DNA from: Marchantia polymorpha subsp. ruderalis
Lineage: Eukaryota; Streptophyta; Marchantiopsida; Marchantiales; Marchantiaceae
DNA length: 64,000 nucleotides
Direction: 5' to 3'
Assembly (NCBI GenBank): GCA_037833965.1
Contig: AP031355.1
Coordinates: 14,533,501-14,597,500, forward strand
The position numbers and the translations under genes were made by a program. Of the stretch, positions 22,201-34,643 are shown piece by piece; position 1 is the stretch's first letter, and each line of letters opens with the position of its first letter. Under the pieces are notes generated by a model that made no database searches, was not told the origin of the DNA, and saw only the letters and a program-made list of their open reading frames with translations.

Positions 22201-25200
22201 GCAGTCCATCATCACCTCAGTTATGAAGAGGAGACCACGCACGTACATTGCAGATTTATGATGTACTCATGGATCACAAGCACATCAGTCTTATCCTTCT
22301 GAACTGGCTGCTTCGTGTCCTGTCATCTGCTTCGGTCATTATCTTCATCGGCCAAATGCCTTGCTTTTCTGACTTTCCCTTTGCATGCTTCGACTTCGAA
22401 ACTCTGCGTATCCCACGCGCCGGAGTTCTTTCAATTCTAGTTTTAAACAATGAGCCGACATGAGAGCCATAACGTCGACTCTCGGTGTGCAGTCTCGAGG
22501 TCAGACCAGGAGAAGGACGTGCTTGGAATCACGCACTTCAGACTTAGGCAATCCTCGAGTGCAGCTCCACGGAACTTTGCCAGGCATACAGAAGATGATG
22601 ACATCATGCGGAAAGAGGTCCAAAGTGTTGCAGCTTAGGTACTTGTCCGTAGGCCCACATTTGGAGCAAGAATGTAGCAGCCGTGGAAGATGCCGTGAGA
22701 CTTCCGGTAGAACGTTTTGCCATTCCATACCTACGGTGAATTTCGTAACCACTTCGAGGAGGCTAGCGTCATAGAGGGAACCGTTCGACTGATACTCGTT
22801 AATTCAGAATATAAAGCTGTTGCTCATCTTTTTGAAAAGGCTAGTATGATGGGAACGATTCCTTTTGACCTCCTCAATAGGAACCAGTGAGGGCAAGCAT
22901 GCAGGCCTTGTACAGCGCAACGGACTCAGTCTCTGGATTATCATCGGCTGAGGGGTAGGGGCATGCACCTAGATGTCCAGAATGCTTCAACTGCACCATC
23001 ATCTCGTATCACTCGCCTGATAGTTTTAAGCTAGAAAAGAGAAAAGACAGTCACGATCAGAGAAGGGTGCATCGCAGTGTGCTCTGATAGGGTGCGTAGA
23101 GAATTGCACGGGGGAAAAAGTGGTATCAAGCCTTCAGCATCTGTTTTGTGTGCGATTTTATGGGACGTCCAGGCATTCGAGTGACTGGCTTTTGTCTAGT
23201 CGGTTCAGCAGGCTCAGCTTGTTCAGCTAGTCAACGAAGGCGTGGAGTTCGTACTCCTCTGCGAGGAATGTATTAATACACTCTGGCAGTACCCACATGG
23301 ATTTCTGTCTTTCTGTCTATATGGATCTCGTATTTATCTCCGAAACACCCTTTGTGTCAGGACCAAGATGTAGGACGTAAGATTGCAACTGCTTTTCCCA
23401 ACTTGCTCAGAGAAAGTTTTCCTCTATTACCAACTTTCACCTGGTTTGTTCGATGGCCAGCCTGACTGCACAATGGAGACTACAACTCGATAGTAGGCCG
23501 CCCGGAACCCGTTGTACATCGGTGTTGTCAGGGTAAGAAAGATTATGAGAAACTTCACAGAAGTCAACGTCGGTAGTCTTCTCGAAGACATCATAAAGAC
23601 TTCGTCAACATTGTCAACATACCCCTTTCCCTTATTGCGTGATTCATGTCCTCTTGCTCTTCGACTCAGAATCTTCTGTGATAAATAAGAGAATTCCGCA
23701 TAAAGTTGCCCTATCCTGGCCCGTCTTATCGCTCATCTTCAGAAACTTCAACCAAATAGCTAGGTTTGTCCTCAAAATGATGCTAGATGATTTCTAGTTC
23801 TACATTCACCCCACTACAGAACCAGATTGTTTCCCGTCTCCATTATGGCGGCTTGCCTGAAGCCATGCCTACCGAGAAAGACGTCGTCCCACAAGAGACT
23901 GTAAAAGCTGTAAACCGAAATTCCCTCCTTGCTCCGCTTGTAAAAACTTACCCTAGAAAGGTAAACAGGAACTCCTAAACTCTGTTCTGTTTCGGGCCAA
24001 AACCCAACGCAGAGCAAACGTGACATATTGATTTTGTTGTAAGTCACAATCGATAAATGTGAAGCATGGACCGAAGTTCGGCTATGGGAAGCGGAAAAGC
24101 GACGGCAACTGCGACTGTGCTCCACAAAAGAAAACATTTCCAATTTAATATAGGGTTTCCTGGTATCATCACAAACCTCGTGCCTCCCGACAATCGGATC
24201 CGTCAGATATATAGATCCCAACATCAGAAACGTTGGTACCTTAAAAAGTTCAGGGGACCGAACATTGCCAACCCTGCTCTCATATTTATTAGGCAGTTCA
24301 AACCAAGGCCTGTACTTGGCCGATACTCAATCCTGCGAATAATTGTTGACAAAGTTGTCAATTATTTCGTTATGTACTGCACTGTAGTCGAGAGACTCAT
24401 TAACACATGAAATTTCGTGGTTTGCAACTTGTGTATCATTGTGGCAATCTTAGTAGCGTACTTGAGTGCTCTATCGTCATACTTCCCCTCGAGGTTGTAA
24501 AGGGCATAGTCGGGCCTGGCAAAACAGTATATCTTCCAGTGAAAAGTACAGACGTAAGCATCTGGGACGATGGAGTCTGACAAACCTTCGCGTTCTCTGC
24601 TTTTCACGCATTATGATATATTCGGATCAGTTTCAGTACCATCTTCATTTCTCTCCCTGCTAATGTGGACGGGAACGAATTCTCGAAGTCAGACAAGAAT
24701 TATCCATTAGAACATACGAGATATATTCTCGGCCGAAGCATCAGCCGTTTCGCAGTGTCTATTTCGTACTGGTTATGACTGCAATTGACAGGCTGAGAAT
24801 GTATGATGGTGGAGTCTAGATTCGGAACGAATTTTTTTCATTGTTGTATGCAGCAATTTCTTTTCCCGTCTTTAAATTGTGTCAGTTGTTTCTCCTCTAT
24901 TTGGCGAACAGACAGGTTAAGATTGATATTTTTGCCTTTGACTGTAAAACGCTGTTGTCTATGTTAACATATTTTATTTTCTAGGCATTGGAAGATGTTT
25001 CAGTGTTGAAGAGGTCGTGAAGTTACATATTACAGTAATGTAGAAACGTCACTTTTATGAGTTTGGTAGAAATTCTCAACAATTCTTACTGTAATTAAAT
25101 ATCGTATAGGTGAAAAAATTTAACTATCCACAGACACAACTAATATGTCACTCCCGCGAGAAGAAATGACATCATAACCATACGTACAAAAGAGTGTAGG

Positions 25201-25599
25201 ACAGCAATGGTAAGCGAATATAAATCACGTTATTTGAATAGAAGAGTACAGTAAGTGCTGAGCTGAATCATCTGAGTGCCATGTTGACAACTTTAGTGTC
25301 TTTTCTAGTTGCGTTGATAGCCGCATTCTCCTGGATGATTATGTAATCCGGTTCAACTCTCAGGTTTAACGCGGTATGCATTCACTTGCACATGTATGGG
25401 CCTGTAGGATTTTTCCTCTCTGCCTAATCTATTGCGACTAAATCTCATTGATATACTTTCTGTAATAAAGTATGTGAATGGTTTACATCGCTTTTCACTC
25501 GCAAGTTCGAGTTTGTTCCGAACTTTAATATATGTAAATGTACACAACCTACCAACACTGCTCACTCTTACACTTGCGTCAAGAGGCGTAAGTAGCTAA
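19281..25599. other. Mid-GC intergenic region, no supported gene
   Basis: Base composition is clearly higher in GC than in the flanking AT-rich blocks. The longest frames (minus strand 21128-21439 and 21586-21924; plus strand 24066-24410) show no recognisable motif and are within chance length. 20041-20171 (plus strand; LRPEQIKVYSGPDNNGVKSW) is protein-like but isolated. Spliced genes with short exons cannot be excluded. Confidence 0.4.
19866..20007. repeat. 70-bp direct repeat, two copies
   Basis: CCAGTTAGTCAGCT followed by CTTGAC and ATTTCAACGT occurs twice at a spacing of 70 bp, with about 80% identity by eye. A simple local tandem duplication. Confidence 0.7.
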
Positions 25600-27308
25600 T
25601 CAATATAATTTGCAGGTTGACAATCGTGGCTTGGGCACCAGCTGCAAGGGCTCAGTTTTGTAGCAAGTGAGACCAAATGTCTCGTTCATATCAATGTCTT
25701 CGCGCTTTTGCCAAGCAGGTAGTTCGAAGTCGAAGCTGTGAAGTAGGCGAGAGAGTGTCAGCTGCACCATGGACAACCCCAAGCTCATTCCTGGGCATAT
25801 CCGCCTGCCCGAGCCAAAAGGCAGGAGCTCAAAATTTTGCCCTCTGCAGTCGATTTGTGACTCAAGAAATCGTTCTGGGAGAAAATCCAGCGCCCTATCC
25901 CACACTGTTGGATCCCTGCCAATTGCGAACACATTCACATATAGACGAGTTTTGGCAGGAATGTTGTAGCCCTGCAATTTGCACGCCTCAATGGACTCGT
26001 GAGGAAGTAGCAACGGGGCCGGAGGGTGGAGACGGAGTGTCTCCTTGACAATGGCGTAGAGGTAGGGGAAGTTCGGGAGATCAGATTCCTCCACTTTGCG
26101 CTCAGTCCCAACGACTGATTCGATCTCTTCCTGCACCCTCTTCATTTTCTCGGACTCTTTAATGAGTTCAGTCAAAGCCCACTCGATCGTACTAGAGGAC
26201 GTATCCACTCCTGCAGTCAAAATATCCTGATAAAGCAAAAAATTAGCGCACACATCACCGACAAACCTAGGCCATGATAGAAAGAGAAGTGCATTGCACA
26301 AGATACAATTCCACAGATCTTGACTGTTGCCGAGACTCTGAGCTACAAGCTACTCACCAGCATGACTGCTACTACTTTCACATCACTCAGCTTTCCATCC
26401 TCGCCGGCGGGAAGAGACAACAGTACGTCCAACAAGTCTGTGGACTGTGCCAGCTCCCTCTTCTCCTTCCGATGCTCGTCGATCATTTGGTAAGCAACGT
26501 CGTCGAATCTTCGAACGGCAGCTCTCATGCGCTTCTCGTAACCTTGCAGGTCGAAACGTCGGAGGCTTGGAAAATAGTCACCCAGATTGTTCACAATGCC
26601 GGACAGAACGAAAATCTCCTGAATAATGTCACGGAACTTCTTGGACTCGGCTGCAACATCGGCCCCGCAGCCCCAACGGATGACGCTCTTGCCCATGGCC
26701 ATCCGCGTCACGACATTCAATGTGAGCTGCGTGAGCTTCAGGCTCATAGTCACAGCGTTGCCGGAGTGGGACTCCTCCAGCATGTTCTGCACCAGGGACG
26801 AGGTTTCCTCGTTCCTCATGTACTGAAACGACTCGAGTCGCTTCGGAGTAAACAGCTCCAGCAGGCAGATCTTTCGCATCGATCTCCAATGCGCGCCGTA
26901 GGGAGCACCGGCGACGTCCTGAAAGTTGTGGGAGAAAATCTCGACGCAGGCCCCATTGGTACGTGACGCAAACGCTCGGTCGTGAATTTTGAGAACCTCC
27001 TTCGCCATGGCAGCAGAGCAAACGACGAGCGCATCCGTGCAACCCATGCGGAGGTGAAACAAGGGACCATACTTTTGTCCTAGCTTGAACATGTCCATGT
27101 GAGGCTGCGCCCCCAGAAGGTGGAGATGCCCGAATATTGGGTACCCAGGAGGCGTTGGCGGCCAGCTCGACGCAGCTTTGCGTTTGGGATTCATCAGGTA
27201 GTACAGCCTATACATCACGGCTGCTGCCACTGAGCCAGCTGCTAGCGAGGCGGCTATGAGAAGCAGGTAGCCCTGCTTGAGCACCCACGATGTGGAATTG
27301 GGATCCAT
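25600..27308 (-). CDS. Cytochrome P450, A-type (CYP71 clan)
   Basis: Haem-thiolate mono-oxygenase, expected on the cytosolic face of the ER and supplied with electrons by P450 reductase. Exon 1 is 27308-26358 and exon 2 is 26226-25600, with a 131-bp phase-0 intron (donor CTG|GTGAGT, acceptor TTTATCAG|GAT). Spliced length is 525 residues, normal for the family. Seen in order: N-terminal membrane anchor (about 14-38), proline hinge WPPTPPGYP (49-57), C-helix WRSMRK (141-146), I-helix oxygen-activation motif AGVDTS (322-327), ExxR at E379-R382, PERF (434-437) and haem loop FGSGRRICPG with Cys461. No key residue is missing. The start ATGG has purine at -3. The intron just before the I-helix motif and the overall pattern fit A-type P450s of secondary metabolism (flavonoid-hydroxylase-like families). 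The substrate cannot be told. It is the only intact-looking host gene here. Confidence 0.93.
26227..26357 (-). other. P450 intron
   Basis: 131-bp intron with GTGAGT donor and a T-rich acceptor ending TTTATCAG on the minus strand. It joins ...KVVAVML to DILTAGVD in phase 0. Confidence 0.85.
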
Positions 27309-28830
27309 TTCGACAATGCGGCTCGCTGAGGCTGCTCTCGGGTCTCGACTTCACCTCGGTGCTGTGGACACTACGCTTCGTCACTCACACCAGTACTCTC
27401 TCCACTATCGGTAGACCGTATCCTCACAGCTTTTTGACATGAAAATCTCCAAAATCTGAGGTCCGCGCCGATCGACTTGTGCCGAAATCGCTCTGATCGG
27501 CTACCACTTCCGACCCACGCAGGCTCGCTCGTAACGGTGAAAGGAAAACAGCTCGTTTGCCTTCGGTCCTGCGACGTTGCTCCGTGTGCAAGCAGGTGAC
27601 AACTGGTGAGGGGCAGATGCTATGTCGTCGACGAGGAAGTCGACCGACGCCAAGAGGGCATATTGTGATGAGAATGCAGGCGACGACGAGGTGGTAATCA
27701 GAGCCAGAGATGGCTGCGCTGCGCGTTCCCGAATGCACCCGGGCTTCCGCGAGGTCAGGGACGCAGCCAGCTACTGAAAGTGGACGAAGCCTGGTGCATG
27801 CCAAGAACTGAATGCTAACTGCCGCTCGAATGCGTCGGGAGCACCGAGATGTGAGTATCAGCACTCGAAACCTGCTTAACTTCCCGCTCGAGTCAAGCCA
27901 GCTCCAGATACCATCTGAGCTACCTCAGCTGCGAAATCAGTCGGCCTTGCGCTGAGAATTCCTCGACACGAAGACCTTACCGTAACTTCTTCAGCAATCT
28001 GAGGGCTTGTCCGTAAGACTGGAACAACGTTCGCCGAGGATCTTGGGGCGAGCTGAGAGGACGGACGTCTAATGCAGGAAGGGAGGAGGGGAACGCGAGA
28101 GTGGAAGAATTGGGGGATTCACCGACGGCAGACTCTGAGTGATTGACGACTTGGAAGTTGTCAATGATGCCATAATATAGGCAAAGCTCGGGCGGAAGCC
28201 GGGCTGCTGTAGGGCTCGTGCTGTAGGGAGATCTTTTCGCCAGGAGCCGGGAAGAGTATCAGTCAGCATGCACATGCACGCAGGGGACCCTGGTCCAGCT
28301 GCGAGCTGCAAGCCCGGAGCCGCTAATTACTCCTCGGCAGTGCGCGCGGGCAGCTAATCAAAGGCGGTCAGATAATTGTCTAACCAGTAGTGCATGTCTC
28401 GACTCATCACCGGTCGCAAATCAAGCACGAGTTACAGTTCACGTCTGGCATCGGTGCAGCAGCAGGTCGCATATCGCGGGGGGCTGGAGATCTAGAGAAA
28501 ACGACGAAAGAAAATTCTATTATTAGAGATCAACGAACTCTACAGTTTGAATGCTACCGTCTGCGCTCTCGCTCCCTGGGCTCCCCTCCCCACAGTGACC
28601 TGCTGCGTTCCCAGCCGGTAGCTCCGAGCTCCACTCCTCCTCCTCCTCCTCCTCCTGGTGCTGCAGGCATCTCAGATTCGCGACTCATTTCGTCGTATCT
28701 CGCTCTCGCATCTGTAGGAGAATTACGCATCCGCTCTCTTTACTTCTATCTCTCTGCCCTTGCGGGCGGTCTTAAAACGGCACCCCCTCCTTGGCAGCAC
28801 CTTGCGCTGTAGCACAAATCCACAGGTAGC
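27309..28830 (-). promoter_or_regulatory. P450 upstream flank, CpG- and CT-rich
   Basis: Upstream of the P450 start the DNA is relatively GC-rich with many CG dinucleotides, plus CT-rich tracts and a short TCC microsatellite (28634-28656). This fits a 5' UTR and promoter zone. A possible TATA-like CTATATTA lies on the minus strand near 28170-28180; if used it would give a leader of roughly 830 nt. Open frames here (28390-28812 plus; 27424-27864 minus) look like composition effects. No binding sites are claimed. Confidence 0.3.
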
Positions 28831-31500
28831 TTCGTAAACTTCCCACGATCGGCATTTGATGACTTATGGATCGCCCGTCAACTCCTCACTTTACTGCTTT
28901 GTTTTCTCCCTATCTGTTGTCATGCGCCTCCACCCCGCCCTCGCATCCTCGCGCTTGTTACTTTATTGAGCTCTAAGCATATGAGCTACAAGCCAACCTG
29001 GACCGACAGCGCTTAATGATGGCACCCGTCGCCGTTGTCATCTACTCGGGAACTGTAATGTCGCCTTTCGCATGGCAAATCACATTTACCGGTCTCTTCA
29101 CTATCCGAACTCTTCTCCGTCCAAAAGCGGACGAGTGATTGGCCTTGTGCTCTTGTATGTAGGAACTCTCCTCTGCTGCCTCGGATTTTTTTTTCCAGTC
29201 CTCAGAAAATCCTTGCGGACGAACTCATAGTTGACGCCGAGTCAACGACACGTACCAAAGCGGGAACCACAGGGCTCGGCTCTGATATTATATGAAGCCA
29301 ATACAGAGCTCTGTAATGTCCTGCGTTAACCTGAGATATAGTTGAATGACGGTGTTAAGGAAGGGATTTGTCAATGCTAAAGAAACACGTATGCGCCTCT
29401 GAACCTCAGCACAGGTATACATACATACAGGGGAGTTAGGAGCAGGAGCGTCACAGGCTGACGTGCAATTTGTATAGTAACTGCAATCACAGAACTCAAA
29501 ACTCAATTGCCAGATATAAATATTCCTGGCAAGTCCTGATTAGTGAATAAGTAGCCCTTTCATAACCTCTGAAAATCACACGATCCCCACAGAATCTAGT
29601 AACTAACCGGGTCCGGATAGTTTTGTACCCCTGCCTCATTCACATTCTTCTCACTGTAAGATAATGACTCCCACCGTCTGCACTTCGCCTGTGCCATATG
29701 CTCCGAGCATTAAATACCTCTGACTCTGGATCCCCCACAGTATTATCGCGTTGACACACATCCCACCTTTTGGCCTGCTCGAGAGTGTCGTTAACCCACC
29801 ATTTATTTAGGGTAGCTACATTGTTGGATCTAGCTATTCAACCGGTTCCGTCTATTTCTCAATCTACTTCTCATTAGTAACATAACTCTACACTGGGGCA
29901 CGTACATTTTCGCTGGTAGAGACTTTATTTCAATGTACCGCTTTATCCATTTTGCATTTGCTCTTTGTCGTGGTTCGACTTGCTTCTCTTTCGCTTGCTT
30001 CTTACCTGTGGATGAAATATCAATTTTGTAACCGATGAGAAACCGAAGGCTCGACTTGTGGATGACAAAGCTCCGAGGCTTGAATACGCGATGTCTTTTA
30101 AAAGTGCGTCCTAAAATGCTTCATGAGATAATAGTCAGGCAGTTCGACGATGGGTACATTAAAAACCTCACAACTGAAAGCACGGCGTTGTTTCCCTTCA
30201 CGTGAGGATTGGACTTAATTTTCAACGCGAGTATGAAGTAAGTACGACTCGGGTCAACTTATCTGCCCAATGTCTTAAAGGTTGCTGAGACTTCTTTGAC
30301 ATTGTCCACGGAACACTTATGAAATTTGGCTTATTCAAGTGACAGTTATACTAATTTTACCTCCTTAAAGCCGAATGTTTCTTTTTGTCCGGGTGGACTA
30401 AACTCTCGAACAGGTCTCTTTATGTATCCTTGTTTTTTGCTATATGGCGACTGGGTAGAACAAGAGGAAAGTAGGCCAGATAAAACAAGCAACACTTTAA
30501 GTGGAAACCATGAAATTAGACCGGATTCATTGGAACTATGGTGCTTGTGCAATTTAGGAAAGACCTGAGCAATTTCGGCAGGATGAGCAACCCGAAGAAG
30601 CTGCTGAATAATAATCACTTCAATTGAACTGAGTAGCTGTCATGCAGTACTGTAGCTAGTATTATGTTCTGTCCTTTAATATCGAGAAGTGTCACAGATG
30701 TCTAAGTTTCCTGAGCAGTTGGGCTTTACACTGCAAATGCCGAATCTCCAAGGGTAAGCGTAGTCGAAGGGGTACAGTTGTAAGGCGAAAATGATGGGAA
30801 AACCCAAAAGAAGGTGATGGCGTCTCCCATTCGGCTATGCCGTTTGAGCACAAAGTTTAGCCACAAAGCATGCAGCACGCACAGGCATTTACCGACCCTC
30901 GTCAGGAGCTGATGTCAGAATGGCATTGCAGTCGCTCGAACTCTGAACACATTTCTCTTTCAAGCAAAGAGTGAAGGCAGCGGACAAACATTAATTACGG
31001 TCGTGATCCATTTAGAGGCTGGGGTTTGGCGTCGTGGCATCTACTCGTGATGCTTTGTCTCCGTCTCCCATTGTACCTTGTAGTTTAGTTGTCATTGGCC
31101 ATTGTGATTTCTTCATGTATTTCTGAACCTGTATATATCTCCTTCTACCAAGGATCTTGCCCCAGCAAAGGAAATCAATGTGACTTTCTCAACGTAGTTG
31201 TCCATGATGATATTCGAGTGGTGGTGTTTACTTTCTCACAATATGGTGGATACCTCACGCGTTGTTCTGTCTTGAAGTCTGCTGGGATTACGGAATATTG
31301 AACTTGGTTGGGGAGTAATGGCACTGTATTGTGACATACTTTCAAATGGATGATAATCCGTTGTGCTAAATTGGTAAAAATTAATGGAGTTGACATCTCA
31401 GTCTTGCCAGATGGGTGGTTCAATCCAAATATGGACTTTGATATCTTCATCAGAAGGTTCTCGAAATAGGTGACGTAGATTATTGTAAGAAATGTAAATA
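28831..31500. other. Intergenic region, nothing recognised
   Basis: Mid-GC sequence with only short frames (for example 30326-30568 plus, 31175-31510 minus) and no recognisable domains, RNA genes or repeat ends. Confidence 0.4.
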
Positions 31501-33047
31501 AGATAACCAATATGTAATCAATGTCGTCATGTGATTTGTTCTTTGATGTATCATTTTTTAAGACAAGTTAAAATATCTCCCGATAAACAAAACTTTTTTA
31601 ATTGTAATGCAACCCATATAGTATGATGAGATCTTCCCATTCTTACGCTTTACTCTTAAAACTTTAACTCAAATTCCATGACATAAAAATTGTATTTGTG
31701 GTGACTTGCTCTAGGAACTGATAAAGTTCCCCATCTACTTGTGTTACTTAGATCTCGTATTCAGTTTTGAGAGTTGAAAGTTATCTAACGCTCACATCTC
31801 TTTCCATCATTCTGGAATAAAGAACAACAAGATAAGTTCATTTGTTCCTAAACCAATTAAAAATTAGTCGTAATAAAATACTGTGGACAAAATCTTGATC
31901 ATCGATATTGAGAATTTTTTTAAATAGATCAAAAAATTCTCCTTACTTTAATGAAATCACTTTAGACTTGTACTAACTTATGGTTTCACAATAACCTAAA
32001 CGCACAACGTAGAGCCCAATATTAATCATAATAGATTATCCAAGAAATGTTTTTATCGGGTAAGAAAAAATGAAAAGGTAAACAAAGTACCAAATTTATC
32101 ATTTCAAGATAAAACTTCTGGCCCAAAAATGATAAAGCACTTTTCATTTTATTTTCTACTTAAAACTATTTTGATCTCAAAATCTCATTGTTACAACTTA
32201 CCACAACATAGCTTCAGATTTCTAACGTTCAAATTATATCACGAAATTATATACACGACTGAGTTTATATCCACATCATAAATGCAATCAAGAAATTAAC
32301 TAATGTTTCATCTCATATCACTTGTCACGTATCAATTCTTTTCATACAATATATAAACCTTGTTGGAAAAAAATTTTTACAGTTAATACAGAATATATGA
32401 AAATTTATTTGGCATCAATATCTTAATTAAAATAATTCCAATTATCAATAATTTCATAGCCCAAATAAGCTTCACTTTCATTAGATATCATTTTTAGCAT
32501 AAAATGATTGATATGTTTGCATCATAATCACATCACAAATAAAATGTAGTTCAAAATAAAATCTCGTGAATCTATAAAAGATATATTTTTTTATATCTTA
32601 TGAAGATTATAATATTAATCTAATAAAAATTTCATATCACATAAACCATATCATATAAATTGCCCTAGAGATTATACACATTCACATATTAGTCATTTGG
32701 CAATACAACATGAATCTATCCTAAACTTTTGCATGCAGCAATAATACAACAAATTAATATACAACATCATAGTAGTTATATATGATTTTTTTGTCTGTCT
32801 ACATTTTCATGCACATTATGTTCAATGAAAATATTAATCTACTCTTTAAATTATCCAAAAAGAAGTTCTTTTCAATTTTAAAATATATTTTAAAATATAT
32901 TCATATTCAAATTTGTATCATCTATTTATTTCATCTATTTTTTATCATCAAATATGACGTAAATAAATTATTTCAATACTTAATTAGATATTGTATCATA
33001 ATCCTAGTTTTGCTATTTGCTTCAATCATCTTGTGTAATCATGTTTG
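31501..33047. other. AT-rich block without genes
   Basis: Strongly AT-rich and CG-poor. The frame at 32782-33114 is rich in Ile/Phe/Lys codons, as expected from base composition, and is not supported as a gene. Confidence 0.45.
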
Positions 33048-33149
33048 TGTAAACGTTAAAACTCAGGATCCACTCATCATTCAGTCCCACCAGCGACACA
33101 AAAGTATAACCTGATTCACCCTCTCAAGGGCTACGTCCACGGGGAATAG

Positions 33150-33157
33150 CGTATAGG
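33150..33157. repeat. hAT target-site duplication, left
   Basis: CGTATAGG, identical to 37341-37348. Eight-bp duplications are characteristic of hAT transposons. Confidence 0.9.
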
Positions 33158-33180
33158 CAGGCATGGTTCAAATAATGACC
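33158..33180. repeat. hAT terminal inverted repeat, left
   Basis: CAGGCATGGTT pairs perfectly with the right end (37330-37340). The next dozen bases are partly complementary (CAAATAATGACC against ATAATAATCACC). Confidence 0.9.
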
Positions 33181-33192
33181 GTATATGTCGGA

Positions 33193-33262
33193 GCCTAAAT
33201 GACCTAAAAGTCCACCAGTTTATGCGCCTAAACTGAAATGGGCGGGATTCGGAGCCTAACCT
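33193..33262. repeat. hAT left subterminal repeats
   Basis: GCCTAAA-like motifs at 33193, 33226 and 33253. The right end has the same motif in the same orientation. Such clustered motifs are transposase-binding sites in other hAT elements. Confidence 0.5.
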
Positions 33263-33335
33263 AATCAAGAAGTCATCACCCAATAAGAAATTGACACGGA
33301 GTACTCCCTAAAATAGAGTTTTGGCTCAAAGAGAA

Positions 33336-33343
33336 TATTTATA
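33336..33343 (+). promoter_or_regulatory. Candidate TATA box of the hAT transposase gene
   Basis: TATTTATA lies just inside the left end of the element, about 1.3 kb before the first recognisable coding block and followed by a pyrimidine-rich stretch (TCTCACTCTCC) suitable for a transcript start. Confidence 0.35.
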
Positions 33344-33396
33344 GAACAGTTTTCGTCTGTCAGAGCATCTCACTCTCCCGTTCAAGTTACTCCTCC

Positions 33397-33567
33397 TGGT
33401 CGTCAGCCCCGGAGTTCCTGTTGGAGTTCCTCTTCTACCTCCTGTTTGTCAGCCCGGAGTTCCTGTTCGAGTTCGACCTCCTGTTCATCAGCCCGGAGTT
33501 CCTGTTCGAGTTCGACCTCCTGTTCGTCAGCCCGGAGTTCTTGTTCGAGTTCCTCTTCGTTCACATT
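33397..33567 (+). repeat. 39-bp minisatellite in the hAT leader
   Basis: Units beginning AGCCCGGAGTTC start at 33451, 33490 and 33529 (period 39), preceded by a longer variant unit at 33404. As 39 is divisible by 3 the array is open in one frame (SPEFLFEFDLLFV repeated; plus-strand frame 33421-33705), but nothing suggests the peptide is used. Confidence 0.8.
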
Positions 33568-34643
33568 GGATCCGGTCCAGTCCCGTCGAGTTTGCGCCGA
33601 GCGAGAGTGAGCAACTTAGCCTCGGTACAAGGTCAGGTGTTTTGCGTCTCACAAATTCTTGATAGCTTTTCAGGAGGTTCTGGGTTTTTCCAGGTTTGTT
33701 GCTAGCTTCCGAGACTTGGACTTTCTCTCCTTGTGTAGATCGAGTTTTCGTGTGCTACTCCAAGATGCACATCTTTCGATCCGAGGTAACATTCTCTCGA
33801 AATGTACTACCGATAAGAAGGGGTTCACGCACTCGCTATTAAGACCGAATATAGCCAGAAGCACACTGTGTCGACCAATCGTTCTCCGATAATGGTTTCC
33901 AATTTGTATAATCAAGTTTGGGGTCAAGGAAAACTTCATCTGCTTTGTAGTTCTACCAAGGATCGCATCTTGCATCACTTCGCAGCAAAAAACGGTGATA
34001 TTGAGCTTTAATCTTTGCTATCAAAAATGTGATCATGTTGTTTCATAACATAGGAGCTTAGCCTTTCAAAGCAGCTGGTAGACCAGCACTTTCTAGAGTA
34101 TGCTACACGCTGAGAGTTGTCATGACATTGTTAGCACATACTCCGACGTTTGATCTCTCCGTTTGATCTCATACGCCTCAAGCGCTTCTGTAGTCACCCG
34201 GATTCGCAGTATATAGATACCCTGGCTCATATGTTGCGTATGGCACTGCCGAGGAGAAGTATCTTGTGTCAACGAGAAATTTGTCCTTTTTTATTCAGAA
34301 AGCTGTGACAGGATCTCGTTGTAGGTCATAATTCTCACTCCTGTGGACAGTAAGTAAGCACTGCACAATCTCAAAAAACTGACAGACCGCAGTTTAGTGC
34401 CTGTTTCGAACGGCTGGCTGCCTTTGTGCGTTGTCTGTTCGCCTAGCTTCCATTGCAGAGGGTGGAATTGAATAGGGTCGGAAGTTCAATTCTTTTTCGC
34501 TAATACTTGGTACTTCAATTTTAAATTACTACCTTCATATTAGACTTATAACATTGTTTGGTTCATTCTGTACGTAATTTTGATACATCTACATTCTCAA
34601 TTAATATGTTCATAGATTCTTTTATTTAAGTATTCTAATTATC

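Noticed and set aside
26274-26966. 230-codon plus-strand frame
   Set aside because: It is the antisense shadow of P450 exon 1 and crosses the intron.
28390-28812. 140-codon plus-strand frame with a polyproline run
   Set aside because: The prolines come from a TCC microsatellite, the frame has no recognisable domain, and it lies in the CT-rich upstream flank of the P450.
32782-33114. 110-codon Ile/Phe/Lys-rich frame resembling a membrane protein
   Set aside because: Hydrophobic composition follows directly from AT-rich codons, and the frame ends inside the solo LTR.
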